Part shown: piece after piece, positions 17,363-26,152 of the stretch
Numbering within the stretch: the first letter of the stretch is position 1
How the letters are laid out: the number at the start of each line of letters is the position of its first letter
Assembly: GCF_947500075.1 (NCBI RefSeq)
Contig: NZ_CANMQS010000001.1
Span: 434,001-498,000 of the forward strand
Origin: an uncultured Sulfitobacter sp.
GTDB lineage: Bacteria > Pseudomonadota > Alphaproteobacteria > Rhodobacterales > Rhodobacteraceae
Reading direction: 5' to 3'
DNA length: 64,000 bases
Made by a program: the position numbers and the translations under genes
The notes under the pieces: generated by a model
Told to the model about the DNA's origin: nothing
Databases searched by the model: none
What the model saw: only the letters and a program-made list of their open reading frames with translations

Positions 17363-17896
17363 GTGAGCTTTTTTATCGCCATGCATAACCGGCGGGCTAT
17401 GGCGAAATTAGATAACCCCCGCACGATCATAAGTGAGAGCAACGAATTTCTAATTGTTTCTCGATCGGGCGGTTGCAATCAATTTTTGAGTGTCTCCAAT
17501 GCCGGAGCGTGTTCCGAGCTTGAGGTATCAGCGCCGGGGGGCTTGATACCTGAGTTCGGGATCTACGCAACGCTCGTGTTGCAGAACACCTTGGATGGTG
17601 ACCTGTTCTTGGTTGAACAGGATCTCGCAAATGCCCCTTCCCATCCCGGCACCACGCTGGGGGGGGATGGGTATCTGCTTCTACGTCAGTCTGAAAACCA
17701 GATCACGCTCAGCGGCGCGGTCAGGGTGAAACAGTCAGACGAGGTATCAAGAGTAATGCCCCGGTGCGTGCCCTTCGACGAACCCGATCCCGGCGCGACC
17801 CTCTATGTGCATGCGACGTACCTTCCTTGGGAAAAGGAAATCCTGCCATCCCGGTTTTCAGACGGTGATGGCACGCCAATGCTGGTCCCAGAATGA
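17363..17896 (+). CDS. Hypothetical protein, first gene of the PAP2-subtilase operon
   Basis: About 177 aa, family not recognised. No signal peptide or membrane segment is evident. The central part is beta-prone and glycine-rich (LEVSAPGGLIPEFGIYATLVL, where IYATLVLQ looks like a strand), and the end (LYVHATYLPWEKE) is also strand-like. Start uncertain: GTG 17363 has AGGGGAG about ten bases upstream; GTG 17336, ATG 17381 and ATG 17399 are in frame. It overlaps the next gene by four bases (ATGA), so its function is probably tied to the regulator and protease that follow. Confidence 0.65.
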   Translation: MSFFIAMHNRRAMAKLDNPRTIISESNEFLIVSRSGGCNQFLSVSNAGACSELEVSAPGGLIPEFGIYATLVLQNTLDGDLFLVEQDLANAPSHPGTTLGGDGYLLLRQSENQITLSGAVRVKQSDEVSRVMPRCVPFDEPDPGATLYVHATYLPWEKEILPSRFSDGDGTPMLVPE

Positions 17897-19740
17897 ACAA
17901 ATACGCCCCCTTCCGGCCTGCCCAGCAGGCCCATGGCGCTTCACAGCCTCGTAGGAGTATGCTTAATCTCGACGGGGAAAGCCTGGTTCAGGCGAACGTG
18001 GGTGATGGATTTGGCGGGGACAGCCCAATGGGCAAAATGGATGGTCGCAATCCAAACCGGCTCAGCCTTTCCTTGGTTGGGAACTTCCAGCTCAGCGATC
18101 CTGACGGCGGCCCCTTGCGCATCAGTGAGAAAAAGGGCCGCGTTCTGCTGGCAATGCTGGCAACCGCCCGCGATCACCGGCGCTCCCGCGATTGGCTGAA
18201 ATCGCGCATCTGGAGCCGGGGGCTTGAAGAACAGGCCAGCAACTCCCTGCGGCAATCCCTGCACGCGCTGCGCAAAGCACTCCACCCGTGGAATGACGCA
18301 GTGCAGGCTGATTACGAACATGTCTGGCTGGATAATGTTGACGTCTCCATGGACCCCGGCGATGACATTCGCGCCGTTTTCTTCGAAGACGCCCCCGTTC
18401 TGGACGAAGAAGCCGAAGACTGGTTGCGCGAGGAACGTCAGGCCTTTGCCGCCCGGCTCGAAGACGCCCGCACCACCATGGTCGAGGCTGGCCCGGCAAC
18501 GATCATCGCGCCGGTCAGCTTCGAAGGGCCACCCTGCATCCTGATCGGCAATCCGGTCGTGATCACCGACGATCCCCACGCCCATGTCGCGGCCGAACGC
18601 ATCACCGGTGCCATGCAGACAACATTCATGCAGAACGGGTTTGTCGAAACCTTCGATCTGCGTGATCTGGAAAGCAACCAACTCACCGGGCGCACCGCAG
18701 ACGCGGTATCGCGCCCGCCCGTTCTGGTCGAAGTGCGCATTTCCGTCCTCGGTGAAGAATTGCAGGCCACGATCCTCGCCCGCGTTCCGGCCACCGGCAA
18801 GGTCATCTGGACCTCCTCCATCGGGACCGACCGCACCTCTGCCTATGCCGTCAATTCCGAAACGATGATGCAATTCGTGATGGGGGCCGTGGATTCCATC
18901 GAAGGCGTTGTCCTGCGGCAGCGGGACAGAGCGTCCAAGCCAACGCTGTACACCGCCGTGCATCAGCTCTTCGGCCTCTCCCGTTCGGGCATTCACGATT
19001 CCGAAGATATCCTGCGGCAATTCATCGGATCGGACTATTCCCCCAACGCCGAAAGCTGGCTGGCGTTCAGCGCAATGCTGCGCCGAAACGAAATTCGCGA
19101 ACGCCAGTGCGACGCGGTGGAGGAAGCTGGCGCACATGTTGCCCGCGCGCTTGAGGCCGATCCCTCCAATGCCATCTCCCTTGCCATCGCCGGCCATTAC
19201 GAAGGGTTTCTGCGCGGCGATCTGGAACAAGGCCGCCGCTTTATCGCCGACAGCCTGCGCGTGGTGCCCAACCTCGCCTTCGCCTGGGACGCCCGTGCGA
19301 TGAATGCGATCTATTCCAATGACAGCACGCAAGGCGCACAGGCTGCTGACATGGCCCGTAACCTGGGCCGCTACAGCCCCTATCGGTTCTATTATGACAC
19401 CTCCGCCATGATCGCCGCCACCTTGCAGCACCGCTACACAGATGCGATCCGCCTTGGACAGCGCGTGCTGTCCATCCGGCCCAGTTTTTTACCCGTTCTG
19501 CGCCACCTGTTTATCAGCCACGCAATGCTGGGCGAAGATGAACACGCCCGAAGTTATTTCAGACAAATCAAGACATTGGACAGCTCTTTCGGAACGCCTG
19601 AAATGGATGCCGATGATCACGCCCAGCGCTGCACCGAAAGCCTCGCCATGATCAAAAGCAGCCTGATGAAGGCCGGGTTGATCGAAGAAGCGGCCAAAGC
19701 AATTGGACAGGGCAAAGCCCACCGGGAGGACGCAAAGTGA
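17893..19740 (+). CDS. SARP/CadC-like regulator with C-terminal TPR region
   Basis: 615 aa. After a 50-residue leader comes an OmpR/SARP-type winged helix (LSLVGNFQLSDPDGGPL, GRVLLAMLA, SRDWLKSRIWS, SLRQSLHALRKAL). The middle (about 195-330) has a TolB/FlgO-like layout as seen in CadC- and HilA-type regulators, and the C-terminal 250 residues look like degenerate TPR helices (ALEADPSNAISLAIAGHY, ARSYFRQIKTL). No transmembrane segment is seen, so it should be cytoplasmic. It is flanked by coding overlaps on both sides (ATGA before, GTGA after), suggesting fixed stoichiometry with the PAP2-subtilase; it may regulate its own operon. Confidence 0.75.
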   Translation: MNKYAPFRPAQQAHGASQPRRSMLNLDGESLVQANVGDGFGGDSPMGKMDGRNPNRLSLSLVGNFQLSDPDGGPLRISEKKGRVLLAMLATARDHRRSRDWLKSRIWSRGLEEQASNSLRQSLHALRKALHPWNDAVQADYEHVWLDNVDVSMDPGDDIRAVFFEDAPVLDEEAEDWLREERQAFAARLEDARTTMVEAGPATIIAPVSFEGPPCILIGNPVVITDDPHAHVAAERITGAMQTTFMQNGFVETFDLRDLESNQLTGRTADAVSRPPVLVEVRISVLGEELQATILARVPATGKVIWTSSIGTDRTSAYAVNSETMMQFVMGAVDSIEGVVLRQRDRASKPTLYTAVHQLFGLSRSGIHDSEDILRQFIGSDYSPNAESWLAFSAMLRRNEIRERQCDAVEEAGAHVARALEADPSNAISLAIAGHYEGFLRGDLEQGRRFIADSLRVVPNLAFAWDARAMNAIYSNDSTQGAQAADMARNLGRYSPYRFYYDTSAMIAATLQHRYTDAIRLGQRVLSIRPSFLPVLRHLFISHAMLGEDEHARSYFRQIKTLDSSFGTPEMDADDHAQRCTESLAMIKSSLMKAGLIEEAAKAIGQGKAHREDAK

Positions 19741-21821
19741 CCAAGACAAAAACAAAGACGAAAACCAAAACGAAGACAAAGACCAAAACCAAAACGAAAA
19801 CAAAGTCGAATTCCGGTCAGGTTGACGGGTTGGGCTCTGTCTACAGCGCTTGGGTCGTCCGCGATCAGGAACACGTGCAGCGTCTGCACCAGAAGCTTCC
19901 GCAGTTGTTTGAGACAATCGGCCCGGATATCCCCGGACCGCCCCATTACACCGGCGATGGCCTGCGCGATGAACTGGCAGAGCTTTTGCGCCTGCAAGAC
20001 CTGCCTGAGCGTCTGGCCCGCAAGGAACAGATCGAAGCCGAAGCCTCTGATATCATTCCTGAGTTTCTGTCGATCTATGAAGACACCTCCGGCACCTCCG
20101 TGAACCTGATCCGCTTGCTGGTGTTGTTGCAGGATGCGGGCCTCGCCCTCGCCTCGCACTACAAGGCCAAATACGACCGACCGCGGCCACATCTGATGGA
20201 TCACGGGATCGACCCGCTGGTCACCCCTCCGAACCACGCAGCCTACCCCAGCGGCCACGCGACACAGGCGGCGCTGATCGCACATGGCATCGCGGAGGTC
20301 TTTGCGCACAATCCCGGTATCGTTGCCGAAGCCTTTGATGTCGCAGACAGAATTCGCGTGAACCGTGAATGGGCTGGCGTGCATTACGCCTCTGACGGCA
20401 TTGCAGGCGCAGAGATTGCGCGCGCCGCCTTCAGTGACCTGCGGGAGATCTTCGACCCCCTCTTTGTCGCGGCAATCGAGGACATCCACGCCTATGACCC
20501 CGAACCCAGCCCTTTCCTCGGCCATGGCCCGGTGCGTGAGCGGATACCAGAACCCATGGCCCATCCGCTTGAGCAATGGTCGCTGTCCCGCCTCGGCATC
20601 AGCGCCGACAAGGGTAACCTGACCACCGGCGGCGCGGGGGTGCGTGTGGGTCTGGTTGACGGTCCCGTCGACATCACCCACCCGACGTTTGACCGCGAAG
20701 GCGGCCATGCCATTGATGCCGCCCTTGCCCAAACGCCTGACCCGGATGTCTGGGCAGCCTCCCCATCGGTGAAGAACAGCGACTATCCCCGCGCCCATGA
20801 TGCCCGGATGGCCTTCAGCTCAAAAGGCGGCGCACATGGCACGGCCATGGGGGGCCTGATCGTCGGGCGTGCCACGGATGATGACAGCTGCCCGATCTGG
20901 GGCACCGCCCCGGAAGCATCGCTGCTGCCGGTCCGCGTCAGCACCCTGTTGGCCGACACCCATGCAAACCGCCTTGCCGTCGGGCGCGCCATTCTGGAAA
21001 TCGCCTTTCGCGCGGACAGCCCGGCAGACCTGATCCTGGTCGGACCGCCCTTTGTCCGCCCTCCAGAAGACAGCTATTCCGCCGATTGGCCATTGGAAAA
21101 CGACATTGCAGAATACGAAGGCCCCTGCGATCCGCTGGCCCTTGCCATCCTGTTGGCAGGCCAAAAGGTGCCGGTGGTGATCCCCTCCGGCAACGAAGGT
21201 ACCAGCACCATCTCCTACCCCGGCGCGGCATCTGATTTCGAAAGCGTTTGCAATACCTTGTCGAGCGCGGAGGGCAGCAAGCTTGCCCGGGAGATGTTTG
21301 CCGACCTGCCGTTCAAGGACCTGAAAGATACCTTTTCATCCGCCGCCGCAAACGTGAATGCCAATGCCGAAGACCCCTTCCTCGGCACCGGGATCATTCT
21401 TGTTGGCGCATCCAAGCTGTCTGACAACACCGACAAATCCTCTGCCCTGATCCCGGCGGACTACAGCCAGTATGGAGCCGGATTGTGCTGCCTCTGCCCA
21501 AGCGACAGGGACGAAGACCCATCGCAAAAGCCGATCAGGGATGGTGTGATGCGCTACAACTACATTCCCGCGCCGGATATTCTGGGGCATGGCGGCTATG
21601 CGCAGGATCCCACCAGTCTGGTATCGCACCAGTCCGGGGATTACGGCTTTGGCGGCACCTCCGCTGCCAGCGCGCAGGCTGCCGGCCTGATCGCGAGACT
21701 GATCGAGACGCGGCGGGACCACAAGGACCCCGTCGACGGCCCGAGCATCCGCACAGTGCTGATCGAAACGCTCGGTGGCCAGTATGACGCCAAAACCGGT
21801 TACGGCTATCTGACCCTTTAG
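19737..21821 (+). CDS. PAP2 (vanadium-haloperoxidase-type) / subtilisin-like protease fusion
   Basis: 694 aa with two complete enzyme modules. Residues 2-23 are a Lys-Thr repeat. PAP2 domain (about 35-245): K143-x6-R150-P151, PSGH at 171-174 (H174), and R210-x5-H216-x3-D220, the full phosphatase/haloperoxidase signature. Subtilase (about 295-694): D308 in VGLVDGP, H367 in GAHGTAMGG, oxyanion N486 in PSGNEG, nucleophile S642 in GGTSAAS. The start GTG 19737 is firmly supported by GGGAGGA six bases upstream and overlaps the regulator stop. No signal peptide or membrane span is seen. Substrates unknown; the protease could process a partner or itself, and the PAP2 part could hydrolyse a phosphomonoester or bind vanadate. 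Confidence 0.88.
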   Translation: MTKTKTKTKTKTKTKTKTKTKTKSNSGQVDGLGSVYSAWVVRDQEHVQRLHQKLPQLFETIGPDIPGPPHYTGDGLRDELAELLRLQDLPERLARKEQIEAEASDIIPEFLSIYEDTSGTSVNLIRLLVLLQDAGLALASHYKAKYDRPRPHLMDHGIDPLVTPPNHAAYPSGHATQAALIAHGIAEVFAHNPGIVAEAFDVADRIRVNREWAGVHYASDGIAGAEIARAAFSDLREIFDPLFVAAIEDIHAYDPEPSPFLGHGPVRERIPEPMAHPLEQWSLSRLGISADKGNLTTGGAGVRVGLVDGPVDITHPTFDREGGHAIDAALAQTPDPDVWAASPSVKNSDYPRAHDARMAFSSKGGAHGTAMGGLIVGRATDDDSCPIWGTAPEASLLPVRVSTLLADTHANRLAVGRAILEIAFRADSPADLILVGPPFVRPPEDSYSADWPLENDIAEYEGPCDPLALAILLAGQKVPVVIPSGNEGTSTISYPGAASDFESVCNTLSSAEGSKLAREMFADLPFKDLKDTFSSAAANVNANAEDPFLGTGIILVGASKLSDNTDKSSALIPADYSQYGAGLCCLCPSDRDEDPSQKPIRDGVMRYNYIPAPDILGHGGYAQDPTSLVSHQSGDYGFGGTSAASAQAAGLIARLIETRRDHKDPVDGPSIRTVLIETLGGQYDAKTGYGYLTL
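19740..19805 (+). repeat. 6-bp-unit coding repeat (Thr-Lys)11
   Basis: A run of ACN-AAR codon pairs directly after the GTG start encodes alternating Thr and Lys. The unit is six bases, with variable third positions, so unequal pairing would change length without breaking the frame. Confidence 0.9.
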
Positions 21822-21871
21822 GGTCAGACCGGCGGCGTGGGGCAATACCAGGCAGGTGGCGAAACCCCTGC

Positions 21872-23434
21872 TCAGCTCTCTGGCGGCGCGCCGCCCTCTG
21901 CCGTGCGTTTCGCAATGAAGGCCTGAAGCTCACCCAAGCGCGCAGCATCCAGTCCCGGCTGCGCCTTGGCGTCCACAATCTCCCGCCAGACCTCTGTGGC
22001 CCGCGTGTTGGCGTCCTTGCTGCCCCGGTCTGTCCATGTTCCGAAATTGGCGTAATCATGCACGATGGGTTCATAGAACTGCGTATCATACCGCTCCATC
22101 GTCTGGGGTGCAGCAAAGAAGTGGCCCTGCGGCTCCACCGCACGGATCGCCCCTTCAAAACCAATCTCATCGGTCCCGGCCTGCGCGCCTGCACATAGCT
22201 CTGCCACCATGTTCAGCACTTCCGCATCCGTCACCAGCTTTTCATAAGAGACCGACAAACCGCCCTCCAGCCAGCCGCCGGCGTGGATGATCACCGTGGC
22301 CCCGGACATCAGACACCCCCAAAGGCCCATCTGGTTCTCATTGGCCGCCTGCACGTCATTGACGTTGGCGGCTGATCCTGCGGCCGATCGCCAGGGCAGC
22401 CCGATCTTGCGCGCCATCTGACCCGCAGCGAGCGAGGCCTGAAAATGCGAGGGCGTGCCAAAGGCAGGCGCGCCAGACTTCATATCAACGTTGGACGTGA
22501 ACGTGCCATAACACACCGGCGCGCCGGGTTTGACCAGTTGCGTCAGCGTGATCGCCAGCAACGCTTCCGCATGGGACAGCGTGATCGCCCCTGCAACCGT
22601 AATCGGAGCCATCGCGCCCATCAGGGTGAAGGGCGTGACAATCGACATCTGCCCGTGACGGGCAAAGTCGATGAGCCCCTGCGCCATCGGAACATCCAGC
22701 GTGCGGGGGCTGTTGGTGTTGATGATCGTGTAGGTGTAGGGCGCGGCGGCAAACGCACCGTCCGACACACCGCGGTAATCCCGGATCATCTCAAAACAAT
22801 CCATCACCTGCGGCGTGCCGCGCGAGAAGGTGAAGGGGAATTTATCGGACCACGTCAGCTGTGCCTCGGTTGTGAAGTAATGGCGCAGATGGGTGGCGAC
22901 ATCCTGCGGCTCCACCTGCGGAGAGACCATGTGGAATACGTCAAAGTGCTGCGTCAGTTGCAGGTACTCGATGTAGTCTGACGCAGAGCCGGGCCGCCGC
23001 CCACGCAGCAGATCGGTGGCATGCGGCGCGCCTGCGCCCGCCTGAAACACCAGACTGCCAAGCTCCAGCACCACATCGCGGTCGCGCCTGCCCGCCCGGC
23101 AGGTGATCGACTTCGGCGCAGTCTCCAGCGCAGCCGCAACGATGTCGCGCCCGACAAAGACCATCTCCTCCTCCACCCGCGCGCCTGCCTTGGCAAACAG
23201 ATCGCGCGCCGCTGGCAACAGAACACGCATGCCCAACTCTTCAAGAATGCGCAGCGCGCTGTGGTGCATGTCCTCAACCTGATCGGGCGGAAAGACATCC
23301 ATGCTGGGAAACGGATTGCGCAACTGGCGGTACTGCGTCTCGCGCAGCGGGCTGCTTGCCGCCTTGGCAGCAGCGGCGCGGCCACGGCGCCCGCCGTTTC
23401 GGCCCCGGTTCTGGCTCTGCGTCTCGGATATCAT
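21872..23434 (-). CDS. MttB-family (trimethylamine methyltransferase-like) protein
   Basis: 520 aa. A basic, low-complexity leader (SQNRGRNGGRRGRAAAAK) is followed by an MttB TIM barrel: VEDMHHSALRILEELG, GAGAPHATDLLRG, and the GYxx-like ends VINTNSPRTLD and MSGATVIIHAGGWLEGG. It reads through without an amber codon, so it is a non-pyrrolysine member; characterised ones demethylate quaternary amines such as glycine betaine or carnitine with a corrinoid protein. No corrinoid-binding gene is adjacent. The start at 23434 is preceded by GGGAG. It converges with the PAP2-subtilase gene; about 190 bp without a gene follow its 5' side. Confidence 0.85.
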   Translation of the reverse strand: MISETQSQNRGRNGGRRGRAAAAKAASSPLRETQYRQLRNPFPSMDVFPPDQVEDMHHSALRILEELGMRVLLPAARDLFAKAGARVEEEMVFVGRDIVAAALETAPKSITCRAGRRDRDVVLELGSLVFQAGAGAPHATDLLRGRRPGSASDYIEYLQLTQHFDVFHMVSPQVEPQDVATHLRHYFTTEAQLTWSDKFPFTFSRGTPQVMDCFEMIRDYRGVSDGAFAAAPYTYTIINTNSPRTLDVPMAQGLIDFARHGQMSIVTPFTLMGAMAPITVAGAITLSHAEALLAITLTQLVKPGAPVCYGTFTSNVDMKSGAPAFGTPSHFQASLAAGQMARKIGLPWRSAAGSAANVNDVQAANENQMGLWGCLMSGATVIIHAGGWLEGGLSVSYEKLVTDAEVLNMVAELCAGAQAGTDEIGFEGAIRAVEPQGHFFAAPQTMERYDTQFYEPIVHDYANFGTWTDRGSKDANTRATEVWREIVDAKAQPGLDAARLGELQAFIAKRTAEGGAPPES

Positions 23435-23623
23435 CTGTTCATGCTCCCATCGCCATGCCCTGCTGACTACAGGGCGATGGCGTACCACCCCGCACGGGGC
23501 GTGCCTGACCAGGGATATGCGCGCTCAGGTCACCGCCCGCCTTCACGCTACCTTATCCACCATGCCAAGCGCCAGTGACCTGCCTGCCCGATGCCCATCG
23601 CATCCTGAACAGCGCGCACGACC

Positions 23624-25312
23624 TCAGCCGCCGTCAGCCGTGCTCGACTTGGGCTTGGCAGAAAGACGGGTCGACAGCAGATCACCCGATCGCGCTGCAA
23701 TCGGGCGGCCAATGGTTGCGAAAGCTGCGTTGATGTTCTTCAGCGTCAACAACGCATCCTGATGCAGCCGACTGGTTTCGAAACTGGCCGGAATGTTGTT
23801 CCGCAGCCGTGCAAGGTGTCTGTCCTGAAGTTTCTGTTCGGTCTTGCGCACCTTGTCCTTGGCCCGCAGCAACTGCCGTGCAGCGTCAGGCGCTCCGTTC
23901 ATCAGAACACTCAGCGCAAGCTGCGCATTGCTGAGCACCCGGTCGTGAAAATCCACCAGATCCGCCCACCCATCTTCTGAAAACGCGAACCCCTCGGTGT
24001 TGAGCTGACCGGCCTGCACCACCAACCCCTGCGAAATCGCACCCGCTGCGGCTTCGAGGTTCAGCGCGATCGTGGCAAGTTCTCCGACTTTGCCCTGCTG
24101 TGCCTCTGACAGGCCTTCATGGTCCAGTTGTGCCAGAAAATGCTTGATGTCGGCATGCATCGCGCTGACGCTCTCGGCCTTTTCGGCAATCGCCTTTGCC
24201 GTCGGCGCATCCCAGGTCTCGAACAGCGCAATCGCAGAGCGCAGCATGCCCTCGGCCGCCTCGCCCATCTTCATGACCTCACGGGCCGCACATGCCAACG
24301 CGCTGGCAGGGCGTTTCAGCGTAGACGGATCAAGCGCAGAAATCTGCGAAAGCTGGTTCCCCCCGTCGGCGCGCTCCGGGAACAGGCGGATCGTGGCGGC
24401 GGCGATCCAGCCCAGAAACGGCAGGCAAAGCAGCGCAAGAGCCGCGTTGAAAACCAGATGCAGATTGATGATCTGACGCGTCGCGTCCGCCCCCAGCCAA
24501 CTGAGGTTTTCCGCCCCCTTGGACAACAAAAACAGCACCAATGCCGCCCCGCCTCCACGCAGGACCAGATTGGCCACAACAATGCGCCGCGCCGTCAGCG
24601 GCGCCGCCAGCGTCAGCATATACGCCAGAAACGCACCGCCCGCATTGGCGCCCAGCACCATCGCCGCCGCCCCCGTTGGCGGCAGCAATCCCTGGCCTGC
24701 CAGCGTGACAAAGAACAACACCGCCGCAACCGATGAATGCACCGCCCAGGCAAACAGGCCCCCAATCAGGAACGACGTCAGGATATCGCGCCCCAGATAC
24801 CCCATCACACTGGCCGTGGCAGGGTTTTCGATCAGCGGCCCCGTTGCGGTGCGGATCATCCCGAGCGAGACAAAGATCAGCGCAATCCCGATCATCATCC
24901 GCCCAAGCTGGCGCACCTCGTTCCGGTTGCTGCGCAAAAACAGGACAACCCCGACAAGCAGCAGCAGCGGGATCAGGAAATCCTGACGCAGCAACAGGAT
25001 CTGCGACACGATGGCAGACCCCACATCCGCCCCCAGCAGGATCGCCATCCCCGCCAGCAGCCCAACCCCGCCCTTGGTGGCGAAGTTGGACACCAGCACC
25101 GCAACCGCCGTCGCACTTTGCAGACACAGCGCGGCCAGCACGCCACTGCCCATGGCCTGCATCCGGTTCGCGTTGGACCGGCGCAGGAAGCTGCGCAATT
25201 GGACGGAATAGGCACGCTCCACCCCGGTGCGCAAAAGGCGCACCGCCCAGATCAGCAGGGCGGCGGCACCAGCAATATGCAAGGCAAACAAGAGAAGGCT
25301 CGTGTCACCCAT
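23624..25312 (-). CDS. Na+/phosphate cotransporter (NptA/PNaS type) with PhoU-like tail
   Basis: 562 aa. The N-terminal about 320 residues contain two inverted Na_Pi_cotrans repeats: GSGVLAALCLQSATAVAVLV in the first and FAWAVHSSVAAVLFFVTLAG in the second, each with the QSS/TA-type motif. The C-terminal 200 residues are helical and PhoU-like (AREVMKMGEAAEGMLRSAI). It imports phosphate with sodium. Last gene of the operon that starts with the LacI regulator at 30927; 30 bp after the phosphodiesterase gene, which fits a phosphate-acquisition role. Confidence 0.9.
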   Translation of the reverse strand: MGDTSLLLFALHIAGAAALLIWAVRLLRTGVERAYSVQLRSFLRRSNANRMQAMGSGVLAALCLQSATAVAVLVSNFATKGGVGLLAGMAILLGADVGSAIVSQILLLRQDFLIPLLLLVGVVLFLRSNRNEVRQLGRMMIGIALIFVSLGMIRTATGPLIENPATASVMGYLGRDILTSFLIGGLFAWAVHSSVAAVLFFVTLAGQGLLPPTGAAAMVLGANAGGAFLAYMLTLAAPLTARRIVVANLVLRGGGAALVLFLLSKGAENLSWLGADATRQIINLHLVFNAALALLCLPFLGWIAAATIRLFPERADGGNQLSQISALDPSTLKRPASALACAAREVMKMGEAAEGMLRSAIALFETWDAPTAKAIAEKAESVSAMHADIKHFLAQLDHEGLSEAQQGKVGELATIALNLEAAAGAISQGLVVQAGQLNTEGFAFSEDGWADLVDFHDRVLSNAQLALSVLMNGAPDAARQLLRAKDKVRKTEQKLQDRHLARLRNNIPASFETSRLHQDALLTLKNINAAFATIGRPIAARSGDLLSTRLSAKPKSSTADGG

Positions 25313-25342
25313 GGATCACCTCTTTCGCTCTGCCAGTGACGG

Positions 25343-26152
25343 TCAGTTGTCTGGATAGAACAGAAAGGGTCCCGGAAACAGCCCAACCGGAATGGTATGT
25401 GTCACGATCCCGCCCCGCACATCATGCAACAGGAACCCGCCGGGCTCCTGGGTAAGGCAGTTTGGTGCCCCTTCGCGCAGGTCCATGGTGACCGCATGGG
25501 ACACCCCAGGCGCGATCTGACACATCACCGCACCAAACGGGGCCAGAATGTTGCGATGCACATGACCGCAGGTCAGCCGCAGCTCTCCGTCATATCCCGA
25601 CAGGATTGACTGCAACGCCCGGCTGTCGCGCAGGTTCTGTATGTCCATCTTTTCTATGCCGGTCAGAAGCGGCGGATGGTGCAGCGCAACCATCACCCGC
25701 CCTCCCGGCCGTGCCGCAAGCGCGGTTGTCAGAAACGCCAGCGTGGTATCGCTGAGATGCCCATGGGCATGCCCCGCCACGCTGCTATCAAGCCCGATCA
25801 CCGCAAGGTCGCCGAAGTCCGTGACCCAGTTGACCGGGCCCTCCTCGGGCATCCAGTCCTGATCGGCAAAACAGGCCTGCATCGTGGCAGCGTCATCATG
25901 GTTGCCCGGCACCGCCCGGTAGGGCATGTCCAGCGGCTCCATCAGACTGCGAAACCGCTGGTATTCCTCGGGCGTGCCGAAATCCGTCAGATCGCCGGTG
26001 ACAATGGCCATATCAACGGGACCGATCTCGGGCAGGCTCCGGTTGATCGTCTCGACACATTGGGCAAGAGCCTCGGCGGTATCAACCTGCCCATAGGCCA
26101 GCTGCCCGAACGGGACGATATGCGGGTCAGAGATCTGGATAATCCGGGTCAT
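25343..26152 (-). CDS. GpdQ/Icc-like metallophosphodiesterase
   Basis: 269-aa calcineurin-like phosphoesterase with the complete dinuclear metal site: ISDPH, VTGDLTDFG, PGNHDD, ALHHPP and CGHVHR. The stretch YGQVDTAEAL and GTPEEYQRF resembles GpdQ glycerophosphodiesterase more than cAMP phosphodiesterase CpdA, in my judgement. No signal peptide, so it acts in the cytoplasm on an imported diester. The start ATGA overlaps the end of the ABC ATPase gene. Confidence 0.85.
   Translation of the reverse strand: MTRIIQISDPHIVPFGQLAYGQVDTAEALAQCVETINRSLPEIGPVDMAIVTGDLTDFGTPEEYQRFRSLMEPLDMPYRAVPGNHDDAATMQACFADQDWMPEEGPVNWVTDFGDLAVIGLDSSVAGHAHGHLSDTTLAFLTTALAARPGGRVMVALHHPPLLTGIEKMDIQNLRDSRALQSILSGYDGELRLTCGHVHRNILAPFGAVMCQIAPGVSHAVTMDLREGAPNCLTQEPGGFLLHDVRGGIVTHTIPVGLFPGPFLFYPDN

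Noticed and set aside
17941..19431. 496-aa open frame antisense to the SARP/TPR regulator
   Set aside because: No family motifs and no ribosome site; the sense gene is locked by overlaps with its neighbours.
21872..23434. Pyrrolysine-containing trimethylamine methyltransferase
   Set aside because: The frame reads through without an amber codon, and no pylBCD or pylST genes are in the window.
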